A DNA stretch of 64,000 bases from Caballeronia concitans (GTDB taxonomy: Bacteria; Pseudomonadota; Gammaproteobacteria; Burkholderiales; Burkholderiaceae): the NCBI RefSeq assembly GCF_001544615.1, contig NZ_FCNV02000005.1, forward strand, positions 124,001-188,000, given 5' to 3'. Both the position numbers and the translations under genes were made by a program. The notes below the pieces were generated by a model. It did not search any database. It was not told where the DNA came from and saw only the letters and a list, made by a program, of their open reading frames with translations. Of this stretch, positions 55,964 to 63,160 are shown piece by piece; positions within the stretch are counted from its first letter, which is position 1, and each line of letters begins with the position of its first letter.

Positions 55964-58327
55964 TCAGATGCCGATGCGCCCTTCCACGTAAAACGTGCGT
56001 CCCGGATACGGATGGAACACGTAGTAGCGCCGGTCGAACAGGTTGTCCACGCCCACGCCCAGTTCCGTTTTCTTCGACGGCTTGTAGGTGAACTTGGCAT
56101 CGACGACGGCATACGTGCTCGTGCCGCCATACGTGTTCGGATTGACGTCGGTGTTGGTGAGCGTGTTGTACTGGCGCCCCGAATAACGCAGCGCAAGCGT
56201 GCCGGCCATCTTCGCCGTCGCGCGATACGTCGCCACCGCATTCACGCGCCACAGCGGAATGCGATAAAAGTACTTGCCCACCGACGCCGGATTGTTGCTG
56301 TTCTCGATGATCTTCGACTGCGTGTACGCGACGTTCGCGGCGAGATCGAGTCCGCGAATGAGCACGTCTTCGCCCTCATAACTCGCTTCCGCGCCGCGCG
56401 ATCGCACCTTGCCGATGTTCTGGAAGTTCGTCACGTTCGGAATGACGGTCGTGTTCGTCTGGCTCAGGATCGTGTTCTTTACGTCATCCTGAAAGAGCGT
56501 GAAGCGATAGACGCCGTTCCCATGCATCCATTCGGCGGTGAGCTCTTTCGACAGATCGTCTTCCGGCTGCAGATTTGGATTGCTGTTGACGATCGACACC
56601 CCGTTGATCTGCCCTTGAAACAGTTCGCCGACGGTCGGAAAGCGATACGCGCGACCGATCGATGCACGCAGCGTCAGCTCGTTGGTGGCATCGAACGAAA
56701 GCGATGCCTTCGGCGACCAGTGGCTCTGGCTCACATCGCCATAGGCAAGCGATGTCCCGCCGAGCGCGCGCGAGCCGTCATACGCGTTCCAGTTCTCGTA
56801 ACGCACGCCGTACGTGAAAGCCCAGCGCGGCAGGAAGCGCCACGCGTCCTGCGCGTAGACGGCCTGCGTGCGCGTGCGCCCGGTGAACGCATTCGCGAAG
56901 GAAGCGCCCGCGCCATCGCGCCATGCGTCCGTGTTCGACGTGACGTTGTCGAGGAAATAGTTGTCGTAGTGATAGCCGAACGACAGCGCGTGCGCCGCGA
57001 GGCCGGCGCTTTGCGTCGGCGTCCAGCTCGTGCGCAGATCGAGCGACTTCCATCCCGAGCCGGAACCGTCCGTGAGCGTGCCGGGGCCGTCGCCGGGCAC
57101 GCCGGACTTCGCCGTGCGCGCGATGCTCTGCGTGATGTCGAAGTACGACGCGACCGCCTCGGCGTTCCACCCGCTGTCGTTATGCGTGCGCAGCGACAGG
57201 CCGTAGAGGAAATTTTCGCTCGACCCCATGCTCGGCGCGAACGTCGCGGCCGGAATGTTGTATTCGAAGCCTTCGATGTTCACGCGTCCGCTGTACACCG
57301 GATTGCCGGCGGCGTCGCGCAGGAAGCTTGTGGTGTCGCTGTTGTACTTCTGATGCCAGTAGCCGAGCGCGAAGCCGGCCTGCAGCGTGTTCGTGAGATC
57401 GTAGGCGAGCTTCACGCGCAACTGGTCCTGAAACGTGCGCTCGATGCCCTCCGCCTGCGTGCCGAGCACCGCCGTGCGCGCGTTGAACTGATCGTTGTAG
57501 AAGCGCGCGCCGGTGACGGGCGTATCGGCGGCGGTCGCGGGCGTCCTCGATTGCGCGAAGGTCGCGAATTGCAGCGGCTGGCCGGTGTTTTCCAGATGAT
57601 CGAAGCCGATCAGAAACGAGAACTTGCCGATGCGGTCGCCGACGGTCGCGGTCGTGTTCGTGCCGTTGAAGTTGCGGTCGATGCCGAAGAGATCGAAGTG
57701 CTGCGTGTAGGCCTGCACCTTCGCGTCGGCTTCGAATTGCGTCGGCATGCGTGTCGTGATGGCGACGGTCGCGCCGATCGAGTTGCCTGGATAGAGCGCG
57801 GAATACGGGCCGTAGAACACGTCCGTGCGGGCGATGTCGTCGGCGAAGACCATCGACCAGCGCGGCGCGAACGTCCACGTATTGCCGAGAAAGTTGCTGA
57901 GCAAGAGGCCGTCCGCGTACACGAGACCGCGCGCGGTCTGCGCGTTGCTCGTGCCGCGCACGGCGATGGTCGCGTTCGGATCGCCGATGAAGCGCTTGCG
58001 CACGGCCAGGTTCGGCGCGTACTTCAGCACGTCTTCAGGCGTCGTGACGTTCCAGTACTGGGACTGGTCGGGGGTCACGGTCGTGACGGTGGCGGGCAGG
58101 TTCGGATCGAGCGGCGAGCGCACGGGCGCCACCGACTGCGCCGTCACCACGACGGGCGCGAGCGCGGTTTCGGTTTCGGACGCGGGTGAATCGGCGGCGG
58201 CGGCCGCGGCGACGGGCGTGGCGGACCAGGCCGCATGCGCCATCAGCGACAACGGCAAGGCTGCGCGCAAAGGCGTGACGGCGCGACGGCGCGGATGCCG
58301 GCGCGCTCGCTTGAGGAGCGTGAACAT
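55964..58327 (-). CDS. TonB-dependent outer-membrane receptor
   Basis: Outer-membrane active transporter of 787 residues. A long basic signal peptide (about 1-36) is followed by a short linker and the plug domain (about 75-185: YWNVTTPEDVLKYAPNLAVRKR, IAVRGTSNAQTARGLVYADGL, DVFYGPYSALYPGNSIGATVAITTR). The 22-strand barrel contains RASIGRAYRFPTVGELFQG and ends GRTFYVEGRIGI. I see no cysteine, so it lacks a Cys-based copper site like that of OprC. The ligand is unknown; its DUF2946 and PepSY neighbours suggest a metal or metal chelate. Confidence 0.9.
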   Translation of the reverse strand: MFTLLKRARRHPRRRAVTPLRAALPLSLMAHAAWSATPVAAAAAADSPASETETALAPVVVTAQSVAPVRSPLDPNLPATVTTVTPDQSQYWNVTTPEDVLKYAPNLAVRKRFIGDPNATIAVRGTSNAQTARGLVYADGLLLSNFLGNTWTFAPRWSMVFADDIARTDVFYGPYSALYPGNSIGATVAITTRMPTQFEADAKVQAYTQHFDLFGIDRNFNGTNTTATVGDRIGKFSFLIGFDHLENTGQPLQFATFAQSRTPATAADTPVTGARFYNDQFNARTAVLGTQAEGIERTFQDQLRVKLAYDLTNTLQAGFALGYWHQKYNSDTTSFLRDAAGNPVYSGRVNIEGFEYNIPAATFAPSMGSSENFLYGLSLRTHNDSGWNAEAVASYFDITQSIARTAKSGVPGDGPGTLTDGSGSGWKSLDLRTSWTPTQSAGLAAHALSFGYHYDNYFLDNVTSNTDAWRDGAGASFANAFTGRTRTQAVYAQDAWRFLPRWAFTYGVRYENWNAYDGSRALGGTSLAYGDVSQSHWSPKASLSFDATNELTLRASIGRAYRFPTVGELFQGQINGVSIVNSNPNLQPEDDLSKELTAEWMHGNGVYRFTLFQDDVKNTILSQTNTTVIPNVTNFQNIGKVRSRGAEASYEGEDVLIRGLDLAANVAYTQSKIIENSNNPASVGKYFYRIPLWRVNAVATYRATAKMAGTLALRYSGRQYNTLTNTDVNPNTYGGTSTYAVVDAKFTYKPSKKTELGVGVDNLFDRRYYVFHPYPGRTFYVEGRIGI

Positions 58328-58417
58328 CGTGGATTCCTGAATGAACTGACGAGCGAGCGCATCGCCCGCGCGCTCATGCGCCGGACGAACGACTATGCGA
58401 TCGGACGGGAAGCGGCT

Positions 58418-58846
58418 TCAGGAAAGGACGGGAGGCGCGCGGGCAGACGCGGCGTTGAACGACTTCGTGACGACGACGTCGTCGGATGCGACCGGCGCGA
58501 CGCGCGACACGCGCTCGACGCTCGCGGCAGCATGCGAAGTTGCGAGAACCACCGGCAGATGATGCGCGAGCAGCCCGCAATACGAGCAGGCGTCGAAGTG
58601 GCCGCCGGCGCTGTGACTACCGGCGTGCTCGTCGGCGTCTGCGTGAACGTTTGCTTCCGTGCCGGCATCGTCGTGGTGATGGGCGTGCGCGTTGGGAAGC
58701 GCTTCCACGTCGCACAGCGCGGCTTGCGGATCGAGCGCGGCGTTGTGTGCGGCGATGCTCTGGCTGATGACCGGCGCGACAATGGCAAGCCACATGGCGG
58801 CGATGCCGAGCCATGCGACGAAGCGATTGCGCGCGTTACGAGTCAT
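58418..58846 (-). CDS. DUF2946-family protein, His-rich
   Basis: Protein of 142 residues with one N-terminal hydrophobic segment (about 10-30) and an exposed His-rich stretch at about 54-83 (HAHHHDD, VHADADEHAGSHSAGGH). CSYCGLLAHH follows (Cys87, Cys90, His95, His96), the usual DUF2946 Cys/His cluster. Metal binding is likely; the metal is not known. The ATG at MTRNARN is preferred because a good promoter lies upstream of it and the longer frame would start before the transcript. First gene of the DUF2946-receptor-PepSY operon. Confidence 0.82.
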   Translation of the reverse strand: MTRNARNRFVAWLGIAAMWLAIVAPVISQSIAAHNAALDPQAALCDVEALPNAHAHHHDDAGTEANVHADADEHAGSHSAGGHFDACSYCGLLAHHLPVVLATSHAAASVERVSRVAPVASDDVVVTKSFNAASARAPPVLS

Positions 58847-58884
58847 GAGAGCGTGATGTCTGCCGAAGCACAGGATTGACGTGA

Positions 58885-58913
58885 TTCTAGGCAGACCTCG
58901 GTCGAGTCGCAAT
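58885..58913 (-). promoter_or_regulatory. Promoter of the DUF2946-TonB receptor-PepSY operon
   Basis: On the minus strand TTGCGA, exactly 17 bases, TAGAAT. Transcription would start about 30 bases before the DUF2946 ATG. No clear Fur or Zur dyad is visible over it. Confidence 0.6.
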
Positions 58914-58995
58914 CGTAAAGCGCATATGGGGGAAATCGGCTGCTATTTTGTCCTTTCGCGACCTATGCAGCCGATGGATGCGCGCGACGCAAATT

Positions 58996-59024
58996 CGCAG
59001 ACATCGTGAGACGAATGGGTTAGA
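58996..59024 (+). promoter_or_regulatory. Promoter of tRNA-Leu
   Basis: CAGACA, 17-base spacer, TAGAAT, about 60 bases upstream of the tRNA gene. Confidence 0.55.
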
Positions 59025-59082
59025 ATGCGCGGCTTGGCACAGTGGACCGGTGCCGACACGGCGCTCGCAAAGCCGCCGTGCT

Positions 59083-59169
59083 GCGAGGATGGCGAAATTG
59101 GTAGACGCACCAGGTTTAGGTCCTGACGCCAGCAATGGTGTGGGGGTTCGAGTCCCCCTCCTCGCACCA
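59083..59169 (+). tRNA. tRNA-Leu (anticodon TAG)
   Basis: An 87-base class II tRNA with encoded CCA. The acceptor GCGAGGA pairs with TCCTCGC, the anticodon loop TTTAGGT contains TAG, and a long variable arm and the T arm GGGGGTTCGAGTCCCCC are present. Nothing suggests an element integrated at its 3' end. Confidence 0.97.
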
Positions 59170-59173
59170 AACG

Positions 59174-59210
59174 AAACCCCTTCGATTCCGCCAAGGGGTT
59201 TTTTCTTTTC
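59174..59210 (+). terminator. Intrinsic terminator after tRNA-Leu
   Basis: Arms AAACCCCTT and AAGGGGTTT with a 10-base loop, then TTTCTTTTC. Confidence 0.85.
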
Positions 59211-59226
59211 CGGCGTCTACGAACGG

Positions 59227-59613
59227 CTACAGCACCAGGTCGGCCAGTTCCACCATCATCACTTCGCCCTTCGCCTGCGACCGCCCCGCGAAGTCGACGC
59301 CCGTCTGTCCCATCAGCTTCCTGATTTCCTCCGGTATGCGTTCGCTCGCGCGCGCGGCGGCGATCGGTCTGTCGAGATGCGACAGAAACCGCCGTACGCT
59401 CGACGGCTCCCAGTACACGAACACGTTGAGCGGATACGACAGCTTCGCGTCCGCCTGACGCGCAGCCGTGATGTGCAGCCCGAGCGTCGGCGAGACGCTC
59501 ATCTGGCGCGGACACACCCGAAAGTCGAAGCCGAAGTCCGTCGCCACGCTTCGCACGAGCAATGGCACGCATTTGTCGCCGAACTGCCTGTTTTCCGTTT
59601 TGCTAAGGGGCAT
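59227..59613 (-). CDS. Hypothetical protein, 128 aa
   Basis: Cytosolic protein of unknown function. The start MPLSKTENRQFGDKCVPLLV is set by GGAGA about six bases upstream of the ATG; the longer frame is in a GC-rich gap. Visible pieces are two beta-like stretches (DFGFDFRVCPRQ, TLGLHITAARQ, YPLNVFVYW) and a helical C-terminus with ASERIPEEIRKLMGQ. I recognise no family. It is divergent from the squalene-synthase-like gene and faces the tRNA-Leu terminator. Confidence 0.6.
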   Translation of the reverse strand: MPLSKTENRQFGDKCVPLLVRSVATDFGFDFRVCPRQMSVSPTLGLHITAARQADAKLSYPLNVFVYWEPSSVRRFLSHLDRPIAAARASERIPEEIRKLMGQTGVDFAGRSQAKGEVMMVELADLVL

Positions 59614-59875
59614 CGCCGTCTCCGATGGTCTCGCGCATCTGCACGTTTCGCGCAGTGTTGCGCGCGGAAAACGCGTCGTCGGTGGGTCGGCGCACATGTC
59701 TTCGTGGCAATCGCACACGCGGAGCATCCGACGATGCGGCTGCGAAGCATCGCCCGGACGGATAAAATGAGCGGCTGCGTCGCCTCGTTGCGGCTTTATG
59801 CCTGAGCGCGGCCTGCACGCGAAGACACAAGACAAACTCGCTTCGCCACCCTTGCCCACCCCACACATCCCCTTC

Positions 59876-60712
59876 GTGAATTTCGACGACTACTGCCAGG
59901 AAAAGGCCGCCCCCGAAGGCTCCAGCACGTACTACGCGCTGCGACGCGCGCCGGCTGCGCGCCAGCCGCTCGTCACCGCGCTCTACGCGCTGTATCGCGA
60001 GCTGGAAGAGACCGTGAAGGAAACCAGCGATCCGACCATCGGCCGCACGAAGCATGCGTGGTGGCAAAACGAGCTCGGCAAGCTGGACGCCGGCGAGCCG
60101 ACGCATCCGGTCACGAAGGCGCTGCAGGCGCACAGCCCGCCCGGCACTTCACTCGATGCGACCGTGCGTGCATCGCTTCCGACGCTCGTCGATGGCTTCC
60201 GCATGGATCTGGAACAGGCGCGCTACCTCGACTGGCCGGGCCTGCGGCGTTATATCGATCAGACGGGCGGCGCGCTGGGAACGGCGGTCGCGCGAGCCAC
60301 GGCGCGCGATCCGGACGCGGCCGCGTCATGGGCCGAGCCGCTCGGTGCCGCGTTGCTGCTGGCGGAGCGCGTGCAGGACATCGGCGACGACGCGCGCAAT
60401 GGCCGCATCTACGTGCCGATCGACGAGTTGCAGCGCTTCGGCGTGACGGCGGCGGACATCATCAATCGCAAGTACAGCGATGCATTCACCGACCTGATGC
60501 GCTTTCAGACCGAACGCGCCCGCCGTTCGCTCGACGACGCGCTCGCCGCCATTCCCCCCGCCGAGCGCGCATCGCAACGCGTGTTGCGCGCGCAGGCGGC
60601 GCTGTCGCAGGCGCGTTTCGACGAGATCGAACGGGAAGGCTTCCAGGTGCTGCATCAGCGCATTTCGCTCACGCCGATCCGCAAGCTCTGGATCACCTGG
60701 AAAACGCGCTAG
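59876..60712 (+). CDS. Squalene/phytoene synthase-family protein with degenerate first Asp motif
   Basis: Prenyl-transferase-fold protein of 278 residues similar to HpnC/HpnD-type enzymes. The N-terminal DDYCQEKAAPEGSSTYYALR aligns with the family start, and a GTG is used as start there; an ATG 26 codons upstream is possible but adds a Pro-rich tail. The first Asp-rich motif, normally DDxxD, reads YRELEETVKE and lacks the aspartates. The second is kept (ERVQDIGDDARNGRIYVP). Activity as a head-to-head prenyl synthase is therefore doubtful. NDUFAF6-like members of the superfamily also depart from the catalytic motifs. No other hopanoid gene is nearby. Confidence 0.8.
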   Translation: MNFDDYCQEKAAPEGSSTYYALRRAPAARQPLVTALYALYRELEETVKETSDPTIGRTKHAWWQNELGKLDAGEPTHPVTKALQAHSPPGTSLDATVRASLPTLVDGFRMDLEQARYLDWPGLRRYIDQTGGALGTAVARATARDPDAAASWAEPLGAALLLAERVQDIGDDARNGRIYVPIDELQRFGVTAADIINRKYSDAFTDLMRFQTERARRSLDDALAAIPPAERASQRVLRAQAALSQARFDEIEREGFQVLHQRISLTPIRKLWITWKTR

Positions 60713-60718
60713 ACGACG

Positions 60719-61717
60719 CTACGCGCGCACGAAAGGCAGCGGTTCGAACGCCCGCCCGATGACCGGCGCCGATGCGACGTTCCAGCACGCATCGAGCACG
60801 GTCGCGCACAGCCTTCTGAAGTCGACGGAAGCCGGCACGCCGCCGTCGGCATCCAGCCGATCCAGCGCGGGCGCTTCGCCGAACAGCCCGCCACGCACCG
60901 CGCCGCCGAGCACGAAATGCGGCGCAGCCGCGCCGTGGTCCGTGCCGCGCGCGTCGTTCTCGCGTGCGGATCGTCCGAACTCCGAACGAGTCGTCACGAG
61001 CGTGCGGCGCCAGTCACCGCTTGCGATCAGCGCCTGGCGCAGGGATGCGATGCCATCGGCGAACTGCGCGAGCAGCGACGCGTGACGCGCCGCCTGAAGC
61101 TCGTGCGTATCGAAACCGTTGAGCGCGAGGCGAATCACCGTGACGCCCGCTTGCTTGCGGTTCGCCGCGATCACGCGCGCAGCCGCCTTGCACGATGCGG
61201 CAAACGATCGCAGGTCGAACGGCGAACTCAGTTGCGTGACGATGTCGCCGGCCGGAAACGGCCCCGCTTCCGCCGTGCCGAACGTGTGCGTGCGCGATGC
61301 GATCGACCGCGCGAGCCAGCCGTCGCGCCGATAATCGTCGGCATCCGACGCCGTGTTCCAGATCTGCTGCGACCGGTAATGCGAGCGGCTCGGCTGCGCG
61401 TAACCGACGCCCTGCACGATCGCCCATTCGCCCGCCTGCCACGCGGGCATCAACGGACGCAGCGACGGATGAAGCCCCGTGCGCTCGTCGATGTTCAAAG
61501 CCTGATCGCGGGGAATATGAAGCGTCGGCCTGAGCGCGCGATACCGCTCGTCCGCGATGGGCACCACCGTGTTGAGGCCATCGTTGCCGCCGGTGAAGTC
61601 GACGAGAATCAGCGTCTTGATCGCGCCGTCCGTGCGCACTGAAGCGTGCGCGCTGGCGAAGGGAATCGGCCCGGTAACCAGCGCGCCCGCGATCGACAGG
61701 AATCCACGTCGGTTCAT
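60719..61717 (-). CDS. DUF1501-family secreted protein
   Basis: Exported protein of 332 residues with a Tat-type signal (MNRRGFLSIAGALVTGPIPFASAHA). The family has a sulfatase/phosphatase-like fold: LILVDFTGGNDGLNTVVP near the N-terminus, RLALNGFDTHELQAARHASLLAQF, LVTTRSEFGRSARENDARGTDHGAAAPHFVLGG near the end. It is shorter than many DUF1501 proteins, which are usually nearer 400 residues, but the conserved blocks are present. DUF1501 genes are normally next to DUF1800 genes; here the partner is a small secreted protein 21 bases upstream. Function unknown. Confidence 0.85.
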   Translation of the reverse strand: MNRRGFLSIAGALVTGPIPFASAHASVRTDGAIKTLILVDFTGGNDGLNTVVPIADERYRALRPTLHIPRDQALNIDERTGLHPSLRPLMPAWQAGEWAIVQGVGYAQPSRSHYRSQQIWNTASDADDYRRDGWLARSIASRTHTFGTAEAGPFPAGDIVTQLSSPFDLRSFAASCKAAARVIAANRKQAGVTVIRLALNGFDTHELQAARHASLLAQFADGIASLRQALIASGDWRRTLVTTRSEFGRSARENDARGTDHGAAAPHFVLGGAVRGGLFGEAPALDRLDADGGVPASVDFRRLCATVLDACWNVASAPVIGRAFEPLPFVRA

Positions 61718-61738
61718 CGCGTTCGCCCCGGGTCCGGA

Positions 61739-62125
61739 TCAGCGTTTGTAGAGATCGCGCACGGCCTCTTCGATGTGCTGACGCAAGAGGCGGCGCTCAT
61801 CGGCGGTCATGACGGTGTGGCGCGGCGGACGCGCGGGCGGGGTGTCGTCGACTTGCTGGACGGGTTGGAGCGCAGGCGGCTTGGTGTCGCGGTCGCGCTT
61901 CGACGCGGCTTTGCCGCTGCGCTGCTGCGCGCGGATGATGTGTCCTTCGTACCGGCTATCGGACGTATGCACGGCACGGTCGAACCCATTGGAGGAACCG
62001 GAGAAGGCGGAAGGTTGCGCGTAGGCCTGCGGCGCGCTCAGTACAGCGTACAGCGCACTTGCGAGTAGCGTCTTTCTGTTGATGCGCCTGGTGAGCGCCG
62101 GTCCGCGCTGCCGCGCTCCCTTCAT
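61739..62125 (-). CDS. Small secreted hypothetical protein
   Basis: Protein of 128 residues with a signal peptide (about 1-36: basic start, then LLASALYAVLSAPQAYA). The mature part is polar and likely disordered, with basic Lys/Arg clusters and PPALQPVQQVDDTPPARPPRHTV. It ends in a helix RRLLRQHIEEAVRDLYKR. AAGGGA lies seven bases before the ATG used; the longer version with 53 more codons is unsupported. It forms an operon with the DUF1501 gene. No family recognised. Confidence 0.65.
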   Translation of the reverse strand: MKGARQRGPALTRRINRKTLLASALYAVLSAPQAYAQPSAFSGSSNGFDRAVHTSDSRYEGHIIRAQQRSGKAASKRDRDTKPPALQPVQQVDDTPPARPPRHTVMTADERRLLRQHIEEAVRDLYKR

Positions 62126-62294
62126 GTTGTTCCCTTCGTTGCTCGACAACCGGACAGCCTCATTCTTTTCACGCTTCGCGAAAGGCCGGACAAGCCGCGC
62201 GACGCATTGGTGTAATGGAGTATCTACCGAATGCCGGGCCAAGGTAAAGCAGTGTACGCACGGATGATAAGAGGCGTGCCACAAGCCCCGTAAA

Positions 62295-62332
62295 GTTTGT
62301 AACTAACTGTTACACTCGCTTTTGTTACAAAC
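62295..62332 (+). promoter_or_regulatory. Repeated GTTACA-type operator upstream of ompR
   Basis: GTTTGTAAC (62295-62303) and GTTACAAAC (62324-62332) are exact inverted copies. TGTAAC-TAACT-GTTACA (62298-62314) forms a second dyad. The half-site resembles the GTnACA-type sites used by OmpR-family regulators, so autoregulation is plausible. The gene start is 34 bases downstream. Confidence 0.5.
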
Positions 62333-62365
62333 TCGGTGTATGGACAAACGCGCTAAGATGCCCCT

Positions 62366-63091
62366 ATGGAAACCAAGAACCCTTCAAAAATCCTCGTAGT
62401 CGACGACGATCCTCGCCTGCGTGATCTTCTGCGGCGCTATCTCGGCGAACAGGGCTTCAATGTGTACGTCGCGGAAAACGCGCCGTCGATGAACAAGCTG
62501 TGGGTGCGCGAGCGTTTCGACCTGCTCGTGCTCGACCTGATGCTTCCTGGCGAAGATGGCCTCTCCATCTGCCGGCGTCTGCGCGGCAGCAATGACCGCA
62601 CGCCGATCATCATGCTCACCGCGAAGGGTGAGGACGTCGACCGCATCGTCGGGCTGGAAATGGGCGCCGACGACTACTTGCCGAAGCCGTTCAATCCGCG
62701 CGAACTCGTCGCGCGCATTCACGCGGTGCTGCGCCGTCAGACCCCGTCTGAATTGCCGGGCGCGCCGTCCGAAACCACTGAAGTCTTCGAATTCGGCGAA
62801 TTCGCGCTGAACCTCGCCACCCGCACGCTCACGAAGAACGGCCAGGAAATTCCGCTGACCACCGGCGAATTTTCGGTGCTGAAGGTGTTCGCGCGGCATC
62901 CGCGTCAGCCGCTTTCGCGCGAAAAGCTCATGGAGCTCGCGCGCGGCCGTGAATATGAAGTGTTCGACCGTAGCCTCGACGTGCAGATATCGCGTCTGCG
63001 CAAGCTGATCGAGCCGGACCCGAGCAGCCCGCGCTTCATCCAGACCGTGTGGGGTCTCGGCTACGTGTTCATCCCCGACGGCGCGGCCTAA
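62366..63091 (+). CDS. ompR: OmpR-family response regulator
   Basis: DNA-binding response regulator of 241 residues. The receiver has the acidic pocket VVDDDPRLRD, phospho-acceptor Asp57 in LLVLDLMLPGEDG, Thr in IIMLTAKGED and Lys in YLPKPFNPRE. The winged-helix domain (about 140-238) ends RLRKLIEPDPSSPRFIQTVWGLGYVFIPDG. It is paired with the EnvZ-type kinase 70 bases downstream. No clear Shine-Dalgarno lies before the ATG and a TAAGAT -10-like element ends seven bases upstream, so a very short or absent leader is possible. Target is probably osmotic/porin control, by family. Confidence 0.94.
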   Translation: METKNPSKILVVDDDPRLRDLLRRYLGEQGFNVYVAENAPSMNKLWVRERFDLLVLDLMLPGEDGLSICRRLRGSNDRTPIIMLTAKGEDVDRIVGLEMGADDYLPKPFNPRELVARIHAVLRRQTPSELPGAPSETTEVFEFGEFALNLATRTLTKNGQEIPLTTGEFSVLKVFARHPRQPLSREKLMELARGREYEVFDRSLDVQISRLRKLIEPDPSSPRFIQTVWGLGYVFIPDGAA

Positions 63092-63160
63092 ATATTCATA
63101 CGCTCTTCAAGCGAGTTCGATACGCTTTATCTCCTTCAACGAGCGGAACGCGATAGACCC

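Noticed and set aside
55946-58189. 747-codon plus-strand frame opposite the TonB receptor
   Set aside because: Antisense shadow; the receptor frame has signal peptide, plug and barrel motifs.
59083-59226. Integrated element at the 3' end of tRNA-Leu
   Set aside because: A terminator follows the tRNA directly, no integrase is present, and no repeat of the tRNA 3' end was seen downstream.
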